64,000 nucleotides of DNA from Methylocystis sp. KS32 (lineage in GTDB: Bacteria; Pseudomonadota; Alphaproteobacteria; Rhizobiales; Beijerinckiaceae): NCBI GenBank assembly GCA_002862095.1, contig PHSQ01000002.1, forward strand, positions 744,001-808,000, in the 5' to 3' direction. This document shows, one piece after another, positions 11,054 through 22,381 of this stretch. Position 1 is the stretch's first letter; each line of letters begins with the position of its first letter. A program made the position numbers and the translations under genes. Below the pieces are notes generated by a model. The model saw only the letters and a list, made by a program, of their open reading frames with translations, was not told the DNA's origin and did no database searches.

Positions 11054-12480
11054 CCCTCGCCCTCCGCGATCTCACCCGCAAGCGAGTTGGAGCCCGCCTC
11101 AACGATCCTCACCGGCGCCACGCGACCGATCATTTCCGGTGGGCCGTTGACATGAACCGCCTGCATGTAAGGAGTCTTGCCCGCGATTTGACCGTTATGC
11201 CGCCCGGCTTTTTCAAATAGCACATCGACGGTTCGCCCCACCGTCGCCGCGTTGAAAGCCTGTCGTTGAGACTCAACCAGCGCCTGCAATGCAGCGAGGC
11301 GCTCGCGCATCACGCCATCGTCGATCTGGTCTTCGCGCTCGGCCCCCGGCGTGCCGGGGCGCGCGGAATATTTGAATGAAAAGGTGGAGGCGAATCCAAC
11401 CTCCCGGATGAGCGCGAGCGTTTCCTCGAAATCCGCGTCGGTCTCGCCGGGAAAGCCCACGATGAAATCCGAAGACAGCGCAATGTCCGGCCGCGCGGCG
11501 CGCAAACGCCGAACGATATCGAGATAATCCTCGGCCTTGTGACGCCGATTCATCGCCTTGAGGACGCGGTTGGAGCCCGATTGCACCGGCAAATGCATGA
11601 AAGGCATGAGCTTGGGCAACGAGCCGTGAGCGTCGATGAGCCCCTGCGTCGTATCGACAGGGTGACTCGTCATGTAGCGCAGCCGATCCAGACCCTCGAC
11701 TTCCGACAGAACCTCGAACAGCCGTTCGAGCGGCCAGACCTTCCCGCCTTTATCCTCTCCGCGATAGGCGTTGACGTTCTGGCCAATCAAAGCAATCTCT
11801 CTCACGCCCGCGTCGACGAGACGCCTCGCCTCGGCGAGAACCTCTTCGACGCCGCGGGAAGTTTCGGCTCCCCGCGTATAGGGAACGACGCAGAAGGAGC
11901 AGAACTTGTCGCAGCCTTCTTGCACGGTGACGAAAGCCGATACGCCGCGCGCCCGTATCCGCGCCCGCGAGGGCTGCGGCAATTCCCTGAACTTTTCCTC
12001 GACCTCGAACTCTGTGTCGCTCAGGCGCTCGCCCCGCCCGACGCGCGAGAGCAGTTCCGGCAGATGATGGTAGCTTTGGGGACCAACCACCAGATCGACG
12101 GCTTTCTGGCGGCGCAAAACCTCGCCGCCCTCGGCCTGAGCCACGCATCCCGCCACGACGATTTTCAGGTCGCGTCCCTCATCGCCGCGTGCGCGCTTCA
12201 ACACGGCGAGCTTGCCCAATTCGGAATAGATTTTGTCGGCCGCCTTCTCGCGAATGTGGCACGTGTTCAAAATGACGAGATCGGCGTCTTCCTCCCGAGC
12301 GGTCTCGTCATAGCCTTGCCCGGCAAGCAGGTCGGTCATGCGCGTCGCGTCATAGACGTTCATCTGACAGCCATATGACTTGACCAGCGCCTTTCCGACG
12401 CGCCGGGAGGGGGGCCGACCCTCCTCCGCAGGTTTCTCCGCGGCGCCGCCAGGGATCAGGCTGGATGCAATATCGGTAAT
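11050..12480 (-). CDS. miaB: tRNA-2-methylthio-N6-dimethylallyladenosine synthase MiaB; start codon non-canonical (candidate ATT at 12480)
   Basis: Radical [21 protein letters not shown]0004 N-terminus [18 protein letters not shown] domain. The conserved SYGCQ segment lies upstream of the first in-frame ATG (12363). Confidence 0.93.
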   Translation of the reverse strand: MTDIASSLIPGGAAEKPAEEGRPPSRRVGKALVKSYGCQMNVYDATRMTDLLAGQGYDETAREEDADLVILNTCHIREKAADKIYSELGKLAVLKRARGDEGRDLKIVVAGCVAQAEGGEVLRRQKAVDLVVGPQSYHHLPELLSRVGRGERLSDTEFEVEEKFRELPQPSRARIRARGVSAFVTVQEGCDKFCSFCVVPYTRGAETSRGVEEVLAEARRLVDAGVREIALIGQNVNAYRGEDKGGKVWPLERLFEVLSEVEGLDRLRYMTSHPVDTTQGLIDAHGSLPKLMPFMHLPVQSGSNRVLKAMNRRHKAEDYLDIVRRLRAARPDIALSSDFIVGFPGETDADFEETLALIREVGFASTFSFKYSARPGTPGAEREDQIDDGVMRERLAALQALVESQRQAFNAATVGRTVDVLFEKAGRHNGQIAGKTPYMQAVHVNGPPEMIGRVAPVRIVEAGSNSLAGEIAEGEG

Positions 12481-12516
12481 CTCGCTAGCTCCTTGTGGCC
12501 TTCGAACTTTGGCTAA

Positions 12517-13314
12517 TCATAATAGCCCCCCGCCTCCAGCGGAAGACCGCGCCAACAGTCCTTCGACTCTATTTTGCGCGGCGGCCGCGAGTTCCTTGCG
12601 ATCGTGGAACGCGGCGGGGTCGAGCCCGTCGCCGAAGAAAACATGGCAACGCGCGCCGCCTCGCTTCATCAGGCTCCATAAATGCGGGACAAAACTCATA
12701 TCGCCATACCAGCCCACGTCTAAAGCTTCCGCATTTTCACCATTTTCGAGCCCGCGCGGCGAATAAGCGAAAGCTGCGGGAACGACCGTGGCCCGCAGAG
12801 CGGAAGGCCCCCGCGCGAGATCGCTCAGCATGGCGAAATGAGAGGCGTTGAACTTCAGCACGCCGGCTCCGCTGCTGGAGGTTCCCTCCGCGAAAACAAC
12901 GATGTCCCGCCCCGCGCGCAATTGTTCGGCAAGCGCGAAATTAACGCTTGGGATTTTCTGTCGATGGGTCCGTTCGACGAAAATCGTTCCTTGCAATCTC
13001 GCGAGAAAACCAAGAACCGGCCAAGTCGCCACCTCGGATTTCGCCAGGAACAGAAGCGGCGTAAGACTGGCGATCGCCAGAATGTCGGTCCAGGAGACGT
13101 GATTCGCGACCACAAACCGAGGAGGCGCGCCGCTTAGCGCGCCTCGCGGGATAACATCGATCCCAATGATTCTACACATGGTTCGGCAGAAGAACTTCTG
13201 GATCTCGTATTGCAGCGGCCAGTCGCGGCGCCGCGCCAGCGCCTGGAGAGGCGCGACAAGAATGACGAAGAAGGCCATCGCCGAGACGAATGCAAAGGCG
13301 CGAAAATAGGGCAT
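12517..13314 (-). CDS. Lysophospholipid acyltransferase (PlsC family)
   Basis: NHVSWTDI (HX4D) and VFAEGTSSSG motifs. Confidence 0.87.
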   Translation of the reverse strand: MPYFRAFAFVSAMAFFVILVAPLQALARRRDWPLQYEIQKFFCRTMCRIIGIDVIPRGALSGAPPRFVVANHVSWTDILAIASLTPLLFLAKSEVATWPVLGFLARLQGTIFVERTHRQKIPSVNFALAEQLRAGRDIVVFAEGTSSSGAGVLKFNASHFAMLSDLARGPSALRATVVPAAFAYSPRGLENGENAEALDVGWYGDMSFVPHLWSLMKRGGARCHVFFGDGLDPAAFHDRKELAAAAQNRVEGLLARSSAGGGGLL

Positions 13315-13364
13315 GGCGCCGATTGGCCCTGCTCCCGCGACACTATTATGACGCCAGCCCCGAT

Positions 13365-13856
13365 CTAAAGCTCCAACCGCATTGTTAGCGCGGCCCCGCG
13401 CTGACCGTCCGCGCGCTGATAATAATTGTCACGCTTGCCTATGACTTTAAACCCGGCGCGTTGATAAAGCGCGAGCGCGGCGGCGTTGTCGTCCGCCACT
13501 TCCAGAAATATCAGCCGGGCGCCGCCACGTTCAAGATTGAGGAGATGTCGGTCGAGCAACGCGCCCCCGAGCCCCAGGCCCCGACGCGCCGGATCAACGG
13601 CGAAGGTCAGCACTTCCGCGTCGGGGGGAGTGAGACGCGACATAATGAAACCGCCAAGCGGCCCCTTGGGCGCGAGGTCGTTTACGGCGCCGTCGGCGAT
13701 AATCGCTCCATCCGCGAGGTAGCTCTCGAAATCGGAGCTGGACCATGGAAATGCGAAGGACGCGCCGTGCAGACGCTCGCACTCCTCCGCCCGTTCGGAG
13801 CCTATCGCCCGCACGGAATAAGTTGGCTTGGCGAAAAACCCTTTGATCAAGGACAT
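13365..13856 (-). CDS. rimI: Ribosomal-protein-alanine N-acetyltransferase RimI
   Basis: GNAT fold motif VDPARRGLGLGGALLDRHL, NAAALALYQRAGFKVIGKRDNYY; adjacent to tsaB. Confidence 0.88.
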   Translation of the reverse strand: MSLIKGFFAKPTYSVRAIGSERAEECERLHGASFAFPWSSSDFESYLADGAIIADGAVNDLAPKGPLGGFIMSRLTPPDAEVLTFAVDPARRGLGLGGALLDRHLLNLERGGARLIFLEVADDNAAALALYQRAGFKVIGKRDNYYQRADGQRGAALTMRLEL

Positions 13857-13863
13857 GAGCCGC

Positions 13864-14556
13864 TCACGCGAGAACGGGGGCGGCCACGCCCTGGCGATCA
13901 AGCGGCTTAGCGTCCGGAGCCTTGAGATAGAGGGGCCGCGCAGGGGCGTCAGCCGGGCTCGCGACGAATCCGAGACGCGCCACAAAGGCGATGTCCGGCG
14001 CGGCGTCCGAATTGACGACATGCGCCGTGACGCCGGTTCCTCGCGCCTCAGCCTCCAAAATCGGCGCCCCGGAACCCACAAGCTGAAGCGGACCATCCCC
14101 GAGGGCGCGCAGGGCCTCATGGGCTCCGACCCGGCGCGGCGGGAGAATCGTCCGGCCGTCCGGACCGTAAGCGGTGACGTAAACCTGACCGTGACGCGCG
14201 TCGACCGCAGCGGCCACAACGCCATCGAAAGGCTCCAGAATAATCGGAGCCGCCAGAGCCGCCAGAGTGGAAACGCCCACGACATCAATCTTGCGGGCGA
14301 GCGCGATAGCCTGCGCGCAGGCGAGGCCGATCCGAATGCCCGTAAAGGAGCCGGGACCCACCGTCACCGCTATCCGTTCGATAGAGGCGAAGCCGCCCTC
14401 GACCGAGTCGACGACCCGTTGCACCAAAGGAAGGAGCGCCTCCGCGTGACCGCGCTCCATAGCGATCGTCTCGCGGGCCAATGGTTCGGCGCCGCTGGAG
14501 TCCAGCACGCAGGCCGATACCGCGGGCAAGGCTGTGTCGAGAGCGAGGATTCTCAT
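13864..14556 (-). CDS. tsaB: tRNA threonylcarbamoyladenosine biosynthesis protein TsaB
   Basis: MRILALDTALPAVSACVLD, TVGPGSFTGIRIGLACAQAIA. Confidence 0.93.
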   Translation of the reverse strand: MRILALDTALPAVSACVLDSSGAEPLARETIAMERGHAEALLPLVQRVVDSVEGGFASIERIAVTVGPGSFTGIRIGLACAQAIALARKIDVVGVSTLAALAAPIILEPFDGVVAAAVDARHGQVYVTAYGPDGRTILPPRRVGAHEALRALGDGPLQLVGSGAPILEAEARGTGVTAHVVNSDAAPDIAFVARLGFVASPADAPARPLYLKAPDAKPLDRQGVAAPVLA

Positions 14557-14612
14557 ACGCCGATTATGACGGTTTTCCCGCCAGGAGCAAACAAGCTGGC
14601 CGACTGTCGCCG

Positions 14613-15170
14613 TCAGATTTGCTCCACGCTCCGAATTTGCGGCAGAAAATGGCGCAAAAGATTCTCGATGCCGTTCTTCAAGGTCGCGGTGGAAGACGGA
14701 CAGCCGGAACAGGCGCCCTTCATTTTGAGGTAGACGACGCCGTCTCTGAAGCCGCGGAAGACGATGTCCCCGCCGTCGCCAGCGACCGCCGGACGCACGC
14801 GGCTCTCGATCAATTCCTTGATCGTGGCGACGGTTTCCGCGTCGGCGGGGTCGAAAAACTCTCCTTCGGCGCTCGGCTGGCGGGCCTCGCCCGTAAGCAG
14901 CGGAGCCCTCGAGGAAAAATGCTCCATGATCACGCCAAGCACCGCCGGCTTGATGTGGGGCCACTCCACCCCGTTCTTCGTGACCGAGACGAAATCAGGG
15001 CCAAACATAACCGAAGCTACGCCAGAAATCGACAGTAGCGCCTGCGCCAGCGGCGCGTCCGTCGCATTTTCCAGCGAATGAAATTCGAGCGCACCCTCTC
15101 CCAGGACGGTTTGCCCAGGAAGAAATTTCAGCGTTGCCGGATTCGGCGTCGCTTCGGTTTGGATGAACAT
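14613..15170 (-). CDS. NifU-family Fe-S scaffold protein (Nfu, with Nfu_N domain)
   Basis: MFIQTEATPNPATLKFLPG N-domain; GACSGCPSSTATLKNGIE CxxC motif. Confidence 0.93.
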   Translation of the reverse strand: MFIQTEATPNPATLKFLPGQTVLGEGALEFHSLENATDAPLAQALLSISGVASVMFGPDFVSVTKNGVEWPHIKPAVLGVIMEHFSSRAPLLTGEARQPSAEGEFFDPADAETVATIKELIESRVRPAVAGDGGDIVFRGFRDGVVYLKMKGACSGCPSSTATLKNGIENLLRHFLPQIRSVEQI

Positions 15171-15301
15171 TTCAGTCTTTCTCCGCCAAGGCCGGTTCAA
15201 GGCCGGCTCGCTGAATTATAACTATCATAAAGTTGTCCGCCGAGGCCACGAAAGTTCAAAACGCATTGATCGAGGATTGAAAAAAGCGCAGATTTCGCTG
15301 C

Positions 15302-15700
15302 GTGAACGACGACAACGACGAAATTCTGGCCGCCAACCGCGCCTATTACGATGCTTTTTGCTCCCGAGGCAATGAAGCAATGGCGTCGATCTGGGCCGCG
15401 GAGGACGTCACCTGCGTTCATCCAGGCTGGCCGCCTTTGATCGGCCGCCGCGCCGTGCTGGCCTCATACGCCGACATCTTCAGCAATCCTCTCCAGGAAC
15501 CGGTCCGACATCGCGACGAGATCGTGGTGGCCAATGGCGACCACGCCCGAGTCATTTGCGTCGAAAGCGTCGGCGGCGCGTCGCTTGTGGCGACAAACTG
15601 GTTCAAACGAATCGAGGGCCGCTGGTCGCTCGTTCATCACCAGGCCAGCCCTCTCGCGACGACGACCCCGGAATCGCCATCTCGCAAGACGATGCATTAG
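15302..15700 (+). CDS. SnoaL-like / nuclear transport factor 2 family protein
   Basis: NTF2-like pattern: AANRAYYDAFCSRGNEAMASIWAAEDVTCVHPGWPPLIGR...WSLVHHQAS. Confidence 0.78.
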   Translation: MNDDNDEILAANRAYYDAFCSRGNEAMASIWAAEDVTCVHPGWPPLIGRRAVLASYADIFSNPLQEPVRHRDEIVVANGDHARVICVESVGGASLVATNWFKRIEGRWSLVHHQASPLATTTPESPSRKTMH

Positions 15701-15769
15701 CCTGCGTCCGGCGCCGAATTCATGAACCCGACAGAGAGTGTTACAATGCTCCAACCTAAGGGAGGAGCC

Positions 15770-16138
15770 ATGAAAAAGGCGATAATTTTTATAGCCGCGA
15801 CGATGTTCACCGGATTGGCCGCGCAGGCGCATGCAGAGGATATTTTTCTTTCGTGCGTGCTTTCCTCGCAAGAGCTTCCCGAGCAGAATCTGGTCATTCA
15901 GGTGAAGAACGGCCGCATCCTTTACGGCGCCAACGCCTCCAGCCTCGTCAGCGCCGACACCATCGACAAAGGGTCTCTCGTGCTCACGAAAAGCCGCATC
16001 GCTTTCAAGCAGAGCTGGAGAGATACGAAAGTGCAGTGGGACTGGAACATCGACCGAGACACCGGCGATATAAGCATTCGCTATATTAATCTCCAAAACA
16101 ACAAGCAGTTTCTGCAGAAAAAAGGCAGCTGCTCATAA
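15770..16138 (+). CDS. Hypothetical secreted protein
   Basis: Strong SD (aagggaggag) before ATG 15770; signal peptide MKKAIIFIAATMFTGLAAQAHA. Confidence 0.7.
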   Translation: MKKAIIFIAATMFTGLAAQAHAEDIFLSCVLSSQELPEQNLVIQVKNGRILYGANASSLVSADTIDKGSLVLTKSRIAFKQSWRDTKVQWDWNIDRDTGDISIRYINLQNNKQFLQKKGSCS

Positions 16139-16193
16139 AGCGGATTCACAAAAAAATCCTAGGGCTTGCGAGACAGGACAAACCTTCGGCGAT

Positions 16194-16310
16194 TAGAGCA
16201 AAATCCGAAAAACTTGATAGACTTTTTCGATTAGATTTTGCTCCATCTTTTTGAATCTGGGCCGATTTCTTATCGACCGGACGAACCCGTCTGGTCGATA
16301 AGCGCCCTAG
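16194..16310 (+). repeat. Interspersed ~116 bp two-hairpin repeat, copy 2
   Basis: Same family as 2151..2265. Confidence 0.9.
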
Positions 16311-16349
16311 CGACGCGCGGCCCGCCCCACGGCGAGCCGCGCGGAAAGC

Positions 16350-17852
<1,503 letters not shown>

Positions 17853-18020
17853 TCAAGGCGGACCGTCGCCCAAGCGGGAAGCGACGGCATGCGCGGCGAA
17901 CACGGCGACGGAGTCGATTGGACTTCCTGACGCTTTGGATTGGCGGGTGCTCATAGCACCATCACGGGCCGGGGAAAACAAAAATTGCGGACGCGCCAGC
18001 AAGGTTCCCAAGCGCGGGCT

Positions 18021-19820
18021 TCACTCTCCAAATTGGAGCCGGGCGAGTTTAGAGTAGAGCCCACCCTGCTCGATGAGCTCCACGTGGGTCCCTTGCTCCA
18101 CGATGCGGCCGGCGTCGAGGACAATGATTCGATCCGCCTCCAGCACAGTGGCGAGACGATGAGCGATGACGAGACTCGTGCGGCCCGCCATGACATCCTC
18201 GAGCGCCGCCTGGACCAGGGCCTCGTTTTGCGCGTCCAGGGCGGAGGTCGCTTCGTCCAGCAGCAGCACAGGCGCGTCGGCCAATATCGCCCGCGCGATT
18301 GCGAGCCTCTGGCGTTGACCGCCGGAGAGAGTCACGCCTCGCTCGCCCAATTCGGCCTCATATCCGTTCGGCAGGGCCATGATGAACTCATGAGCCTGCG
18401 CGCGCCTCGCCGCCGCTTCGATCTCGCGTCTCGGCGTATTTTCCCGACCATAAGCGATGTTCCGCGCGACCGTGGCTCCAAACACCACGGGGTCTTGCGG
18501 AGCCAAAGCGATGGCCCGCCGCAAGACGGCGGGGTCAAGGTCGCGCACATCCACGCCGTCGATTGAAATCGACCCCGAGTCCACGTCGTAAAAACGTAGC
18601 AAAAGCTGAAACAGCGTCGATTTCCCCGCCCCCGAGGGACCAACGAGGGCGACTCTTTCTCCCGGCTCGATCACGAGGTCGAGCCCGTCAATGGCCGCCG
18701 GTCCGCCGCTTCCCGCATAGCTGAACCGCACATCGTGGAAGACTAGACGCCCGTGGATCGGTTCTTTTAAAATCTTAGGTTTAGCGGGAGTGGAGATTTT
18801 GGGGCGCACGGCGAGTATCTCGCCGATCCGCCCGGCCGCGCCAGCCGCCGCCGACGCCTCGGTCCAGACCTGGGATAATTCTCCGAGCGAACTCGCCGCC
18901 AATACGGCATAAAGGACGAATTGCGAGAGCAGGCCCGATGTCATGCTGTTGGCGAGCACGTCCCGAGCCCCCAGCCAGAGAACGGCGACGACGCTCGAGA
19001 AGACCAGAAAAATGGCCCCGGCGGTCAAAAAAGCCCGCAACCGCGTCGCTTCCCTCGCGGCGTCGTAGACGCCCTCCGCGGCGGCCTTGAATCGCGCCAC
19101 GACGGACGCCTGAGCGCCACATGCCTGCATGGTCCTGATCGCCGCGAGATTCTCTCCCGCAAAGGCCGACGCCTGCGCCAGCGCGTCCTGCGCGCGCCGC
19201 GAACGCCCGCGGACGGCGCGCCCCGAGAGAATCAGGGGCGCGACGATCAGCGGAATGGCTCCGAGCGCGACGCCCGAAAGCTTCGGACTCGAAACGATCA
19301 TCATCGCGATCGCGCCGACGAACATGAACAAATTTCGCAAAGCCACCGAGGCTGAGGAACCGAAGGTCGATTTGAGCTGCGTAGTGTCGGCCGTGAGACG
19401 CGATATCAATTCCCCCGTCTTCGCGGAATCATAGAAGCTTGCGTCGAGGTTGGTGAGGTGGCGGAACAAATCCGCGCGCAGGTCCGAGACCACCCGCTCT
19501 CCCAGCGTGGTGACAAGGTAATACCGCGCCCCCGAGGCGAGCGCGAGCACGGCCACGACGGCGATCAGCACGCCGAACCCGGCGTTCACGCCTCCGGCGC
19601 TGTCCTTGGAGAAACCGTGGTCGATCATTCCCCGCACCGCCACCGGCAAGGTGAGGGTCGCTCCGGCGGCCAGCGACAAAGCGATCAGCGCCAGGATGAT
19701 CGTCCTGAAATGGCGCAGGACATAGGGGAGTAGCGGACGCAAGGGAGCCAGAGTGGCTCCGAAACGTCTACGCGATTCGGGAGCGGCGGGTTCAGTCATA
19801 AAGGTCGCTATATCGCCCAA
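18021..19820 (-). CDS. ABC transporter, fused permease/ATPase (MsbA-like exporter)
   Basis: Six-TM domain then GPSGAGKSTLFQLLLRFYD, LSGGQRQRLAIARAIL, LLDEATSALD. Confidence 0.9.
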   Translation of the reverse strand: MGDIATFMTEPAAPESRRRFGATLAPLRPLLPYVLRHFRTIILALIALSLAAGATLTLPVAVRGMIDHGFSKDSAGGVNAGFGVLIAVVAVLALASGARYYLVTTLGERVVSDLRADLFRHLTNLDASFYDSAKTGELISRLTADTTQLKSTFGSSASVALRNLFMFVGAIAMMIVSSPKLSGVALGAIPLIVAPLILSGRAVRGRSRRAQDALAQASAFAGENLAAIRTMQACGAQASVVARFKAAAEGVYDAAREATRLRAFLTAGAIFLVFSSVVAVLWLGARDVLANSMTSGLLSQFVLYAVLAASSLGELSQVWTEASAAAGAAGRIGEILAVRPKISTPAKPKILKEPIHGRLVFHDVRFSYAGSGGPAAIDGLDLVIEPGERVALVGPSGAGKSTLFQLLLRFYDVDSGSISIDGVDVRDLDPAVLRRAIALAPQDPVVFGATVARNIAYGRENTPRREIEAAARRAQAHEFIMALPNGYEAELGERGVTLSGGQRQRLAIARAILADAPVLLLDEATSALDAQNEALVQAALEDVMAGRTSLVIAHRLATVLEADRIIVLDAGRIVEQGTHVELIEQGGLYSKLARLQFGE

Positions 19821-20154
19821 ACCGCAGCGTTACGAGAGCCGCCTCGAACGATCGAGGACTATTTTTATCCTCATCTCACTACTAGACGTCAAAAAAACAA
19901 AAAAAAATTTTGGGCATGAATGCTTCAGCATGTCGCGGATCGTCGCTTTGCCTCTGAAATTACTAGTGTTTCGTCTCATGCAACGACTTGCGTGAGACGA
20001 ACGCTCTTAGGGGTGCGACATCTAGACACACCATGTCGTTGTGCTAACCTCCCGCTTGTCGCAAGACAGCCCTTTGGAGGGCTAGAGTTAAACGCGCCAC
20101 ACCGGAACGATAAGGCGCAACGCTCTGGAAACAAAAACGAAGATGGAGAGAAAA

Positions 20155-20322
20155 ATGGCTTCCAAAGAATTCGAAATCACCACGAACACCTACATCTTCG
20201 CCGGCGTCGGCGCTCTTGTCCTTGGTGGAATCGGCGCGTTTGCTCTCGGCGGCACGGCCAATACCATTTCGGCTGGCGTTGTCGGCGCGCTCGCCGGCGG
20301 CTGCCTTGGCCTCTTTTTCTAA
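20155..20322 (+). CDS. 55-aa glycine-rich membrane microprotein (not in supplied ORF track)
   Basis: Manual translation: MASKEFEITTNTYIFAGVGALVLGGIGAFALGGTANTISAGVVGALAGGCLGLFF*; purine-rich SD (atggagag) upstream; followed by an 11-bp hairpin at 20379..20406. Confidence 0.65.
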   Translation: MASKEFEITTNTYIFAGVGALVLGGIGAFALGGTANTISAGVVGALAGGCLGLFF

Positions 20323-20378
20323 TTCTTCCGCCGTCGCACCGCGAATTTTCGGCAATTAAAGACGACTGAATGACAATC

Positions 20379-20406
20379 GCCAGCGGTTGTTGCAGCAACT
20401 GCTGGC
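20379..20406. terminator. Hairpin downstream of the microprotein ORF (possible terminator)
   Basis: gccagcggttg-ttgcag-caactgctggc, 11-bp stem with one G-U pair; no clear poly-T tract. Confidence 0.4.
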
Positions 20407-20499
20407 GTCTCCATTTCGCCCGGACCGCCAAACCGCTTGATCGATAAGCGATTTGATTAGCGTAGGGTTCGTCGAAAAATTTCCGACCAACCCTAGTCG

Positions 20500-22128
20500 T
20501 CAGAGCTGACGCGCCAACTCTCTCAGAACGAATTTCTTAATCTTGCCGGTCGACGTCCTAGGCAGCTCCCCAAAAACCACACGGCGGGGGCATTTAAAAT
20601 GCGCCAAATTGTCGCGGCACCAGGAAACGAGTTCGTCCGAAGTGGCGTCGGCGCCCTCTTTCAATTCCACGAAAGCGCATGGCGTTTCGCCCCATTTATC
20701 GTCGGGCGCCGCCACCACGGCCGCGGCGCGCACCTTGGGGTGTTTGAAGAGCGCGTCCTCGACCTCGATCGACGAAATGTTTTCTCCCCCGGAAATGATG
20801 ATGTCCTTGGACCGGTCCTTGAGTTGAATATAGCCGTCCGGATGCATGACCCCAAGGTCGCCGGAATGAAACCAGCCGCCCTGAAAGGCCGCGTCGGACG
20901 CCTTTTTGCTCTTTAGATAGCCCTTCATCACCAGATTGCCGCGGAACATGACCTCGCCCATCGTCTCGCCATCGCGAGGCACGGGTTTCATGGTTTCGGC
21001 GTCCATCACTTCCAGCCCGTCCAGCACGATGTAGCGCACCCCTTGCCGGGCTTTTTTCTGCGCTTGGGCCACGGGTTCGAGTTCGTCCCATTCGTGCTTC
21101 CATTCGTCAACAGCTGCGGGACCATAGGTTTCGGTGAGCCCATAAAGATGGGTCACCTCGAAGCCGGCCTCTTTCATGGCCGCCAGAACAGCCTGCGGCG
21201 GCGGCGCGGCGGCGGTGAAAAAGCGCGCCTTGACCCGCAACGGACGCTTTTCGCTTTCCGAGGCCGACAGCAGCGTGGACATGACAATAGGCGCCCCGCA
21301 CAAATGAGTGACGCCGTGTTCGGCCATTAGTTCGTAAATTTGCCCGGCCCGAACCTGGCGCAGACATACATGCGTTCCCGCCACGACCGAAAGCGCCCAG
21401 GGGAAGCACCATCCGTTGCAATGGAACATCGGCAAGGTCCACAGATAGACAGGGTGGCGCCCCATGTCGCCCGTCAGCACATTGCCCAGCGCAAGCAGAT
21501 GCGCGCCGCGATGATGGTAAACAACCCCTTTCGGATCGCCCGTCGTTCCGGATGTGTAATTCAACGAAATCGCGTCCCACTCGTCCAGCGGAGCCGAATA
21601 GTTGTAATCGGGGTCGCCGGAGGCCACCAAATCTTCATAATCGACTTTGCCGAGAGCTTCGCCCGGGCCGCGATATTCGGGATCGTCGTAATCAATCATG
21701 AGCGGCTTGGTTTGAGCGAGAGCCAACGCCGCCTTCATCAGAGCCGAATACTCTCGGTCCACGATCAGAACCTTGGTTTCGGCGTGATCGAGCATGAAGG
21801 CCAGAGCCGCCGCGTCAAGCCGCGTATTGAGGGTGTTCAACACCGCCCCCGTCATCGGCGCGCCATAGTGGCATTCGAGCATCGCCGGCGTATTCGCGAG
21901 CATGACGGAAACCGTATCCCCGCGCTTTACGCCCATGCTGGCGAGCGCGCTGGCGAGGCGGCGGGCGCGGGCGTGGAATTCGGCGTAAGTGCGGCGCAAT
22001 CCGCCGTGGACGATCGCAACACGGTCGGGAAAGACGTCGGCGGCGCGCGCCAGAAACACGAGCGGCGTCAACGGTTGGAAATTCGCCGGATTACGGTCGA
22101 GATCGCAGTCGTAAGGCGAGAGACTCAA
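20500..22128 (-). CDS. Acyl-CoA synthetase (AMP-dependent, medium/long-chain fatty acid--CoA ligase)
   Basis: YTSGTTGDPKGVVYHHRG, GLTETYGPA, WFHSGDLGVMHPDGYIQLKDRSKDIIISGGENISS. Confidence 0.92.
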   Translation of the reverse strand: MSLSPYDCDLDRNPANFQPLTPLVFLARAADVFPDRVAIVHGGLRRTYAEFHARARRLASALASMGVKRGDTVSVMLANTPAMLECHYGAPMTGAVLNTLNTRLDAAALAFMLDHAETKVLIVDREYSALMKAALALAQTKPLMIDYDDPEYRGPGEALGKVDYEDLVASGDPDYNYSAPLDEWDAISLNYTSGTTGDPKGVVYHHRGAHLLALGNVLTGDMGRHPVYLWTLPMFHCNGWCFPWALSVVAGTHVCLRQVRAGQIYELMAEHGVTHLCGAPIVMSTLLSASESEKRPLRVKARFFTAAAPPPQAVLAAMKEAGFEVTHLYGLTETYGPAAVDEWKHEWDELEPVAQAQKKARQGVRYIVLDGLEVMDAETMKPVPRDGETMGEVMFRGNLVMKGYLKSKKASDAAFQGGWFHSGDLGVMHPDGYIQLKDRSKDIIISGGENISSIEVEDALFKHPKVRAAAVVAAPDDKWGETPCAFVELKEGADATSDELVSWCRDNLAHFKCPRRVVFGELPRTSTGKIKKFVLRELARQL

Positions 22129-22192
22129 GGCATGTCTCCTCGGGAAATGGGGCGGGCGGGCGCCCCGCGCGACGCTCCCATCTGTTTCGTCC

Positions 22193-22308
22193 TAGAGCAA
22201 AATCCGAAAAAGTTGATAGACTTTTTCGATTGGATTTTGCTTCAGCTTTTTCAATCTTGAGCGATTTCTTAATCTACCAGACGATTCCGTCCGGTCGGAA
22301 AGCGCTAG
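22193..22308 (+). repeat. Interspersed ~116 bp two-hairpin repeat, copy 3
   Basis: Same family as 2151..2265. Confidence 0.9.
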
Positions 22309-22381
22309 CAAGAATCGCAGCAAATGGTGCGCTTATTTTCCGGGTTCCGCTAATTTCCCGGCCAGAATGCCCATAAACGGC

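Noticed and set aside
20464-20495. Inverted repeat agggttcgtcgaaaaatttccgaccaaccct as a separate regulatory element
   Set aside because: Most simply a bidirectional terminator-like hairpin between convergent genes; no further support for another role.
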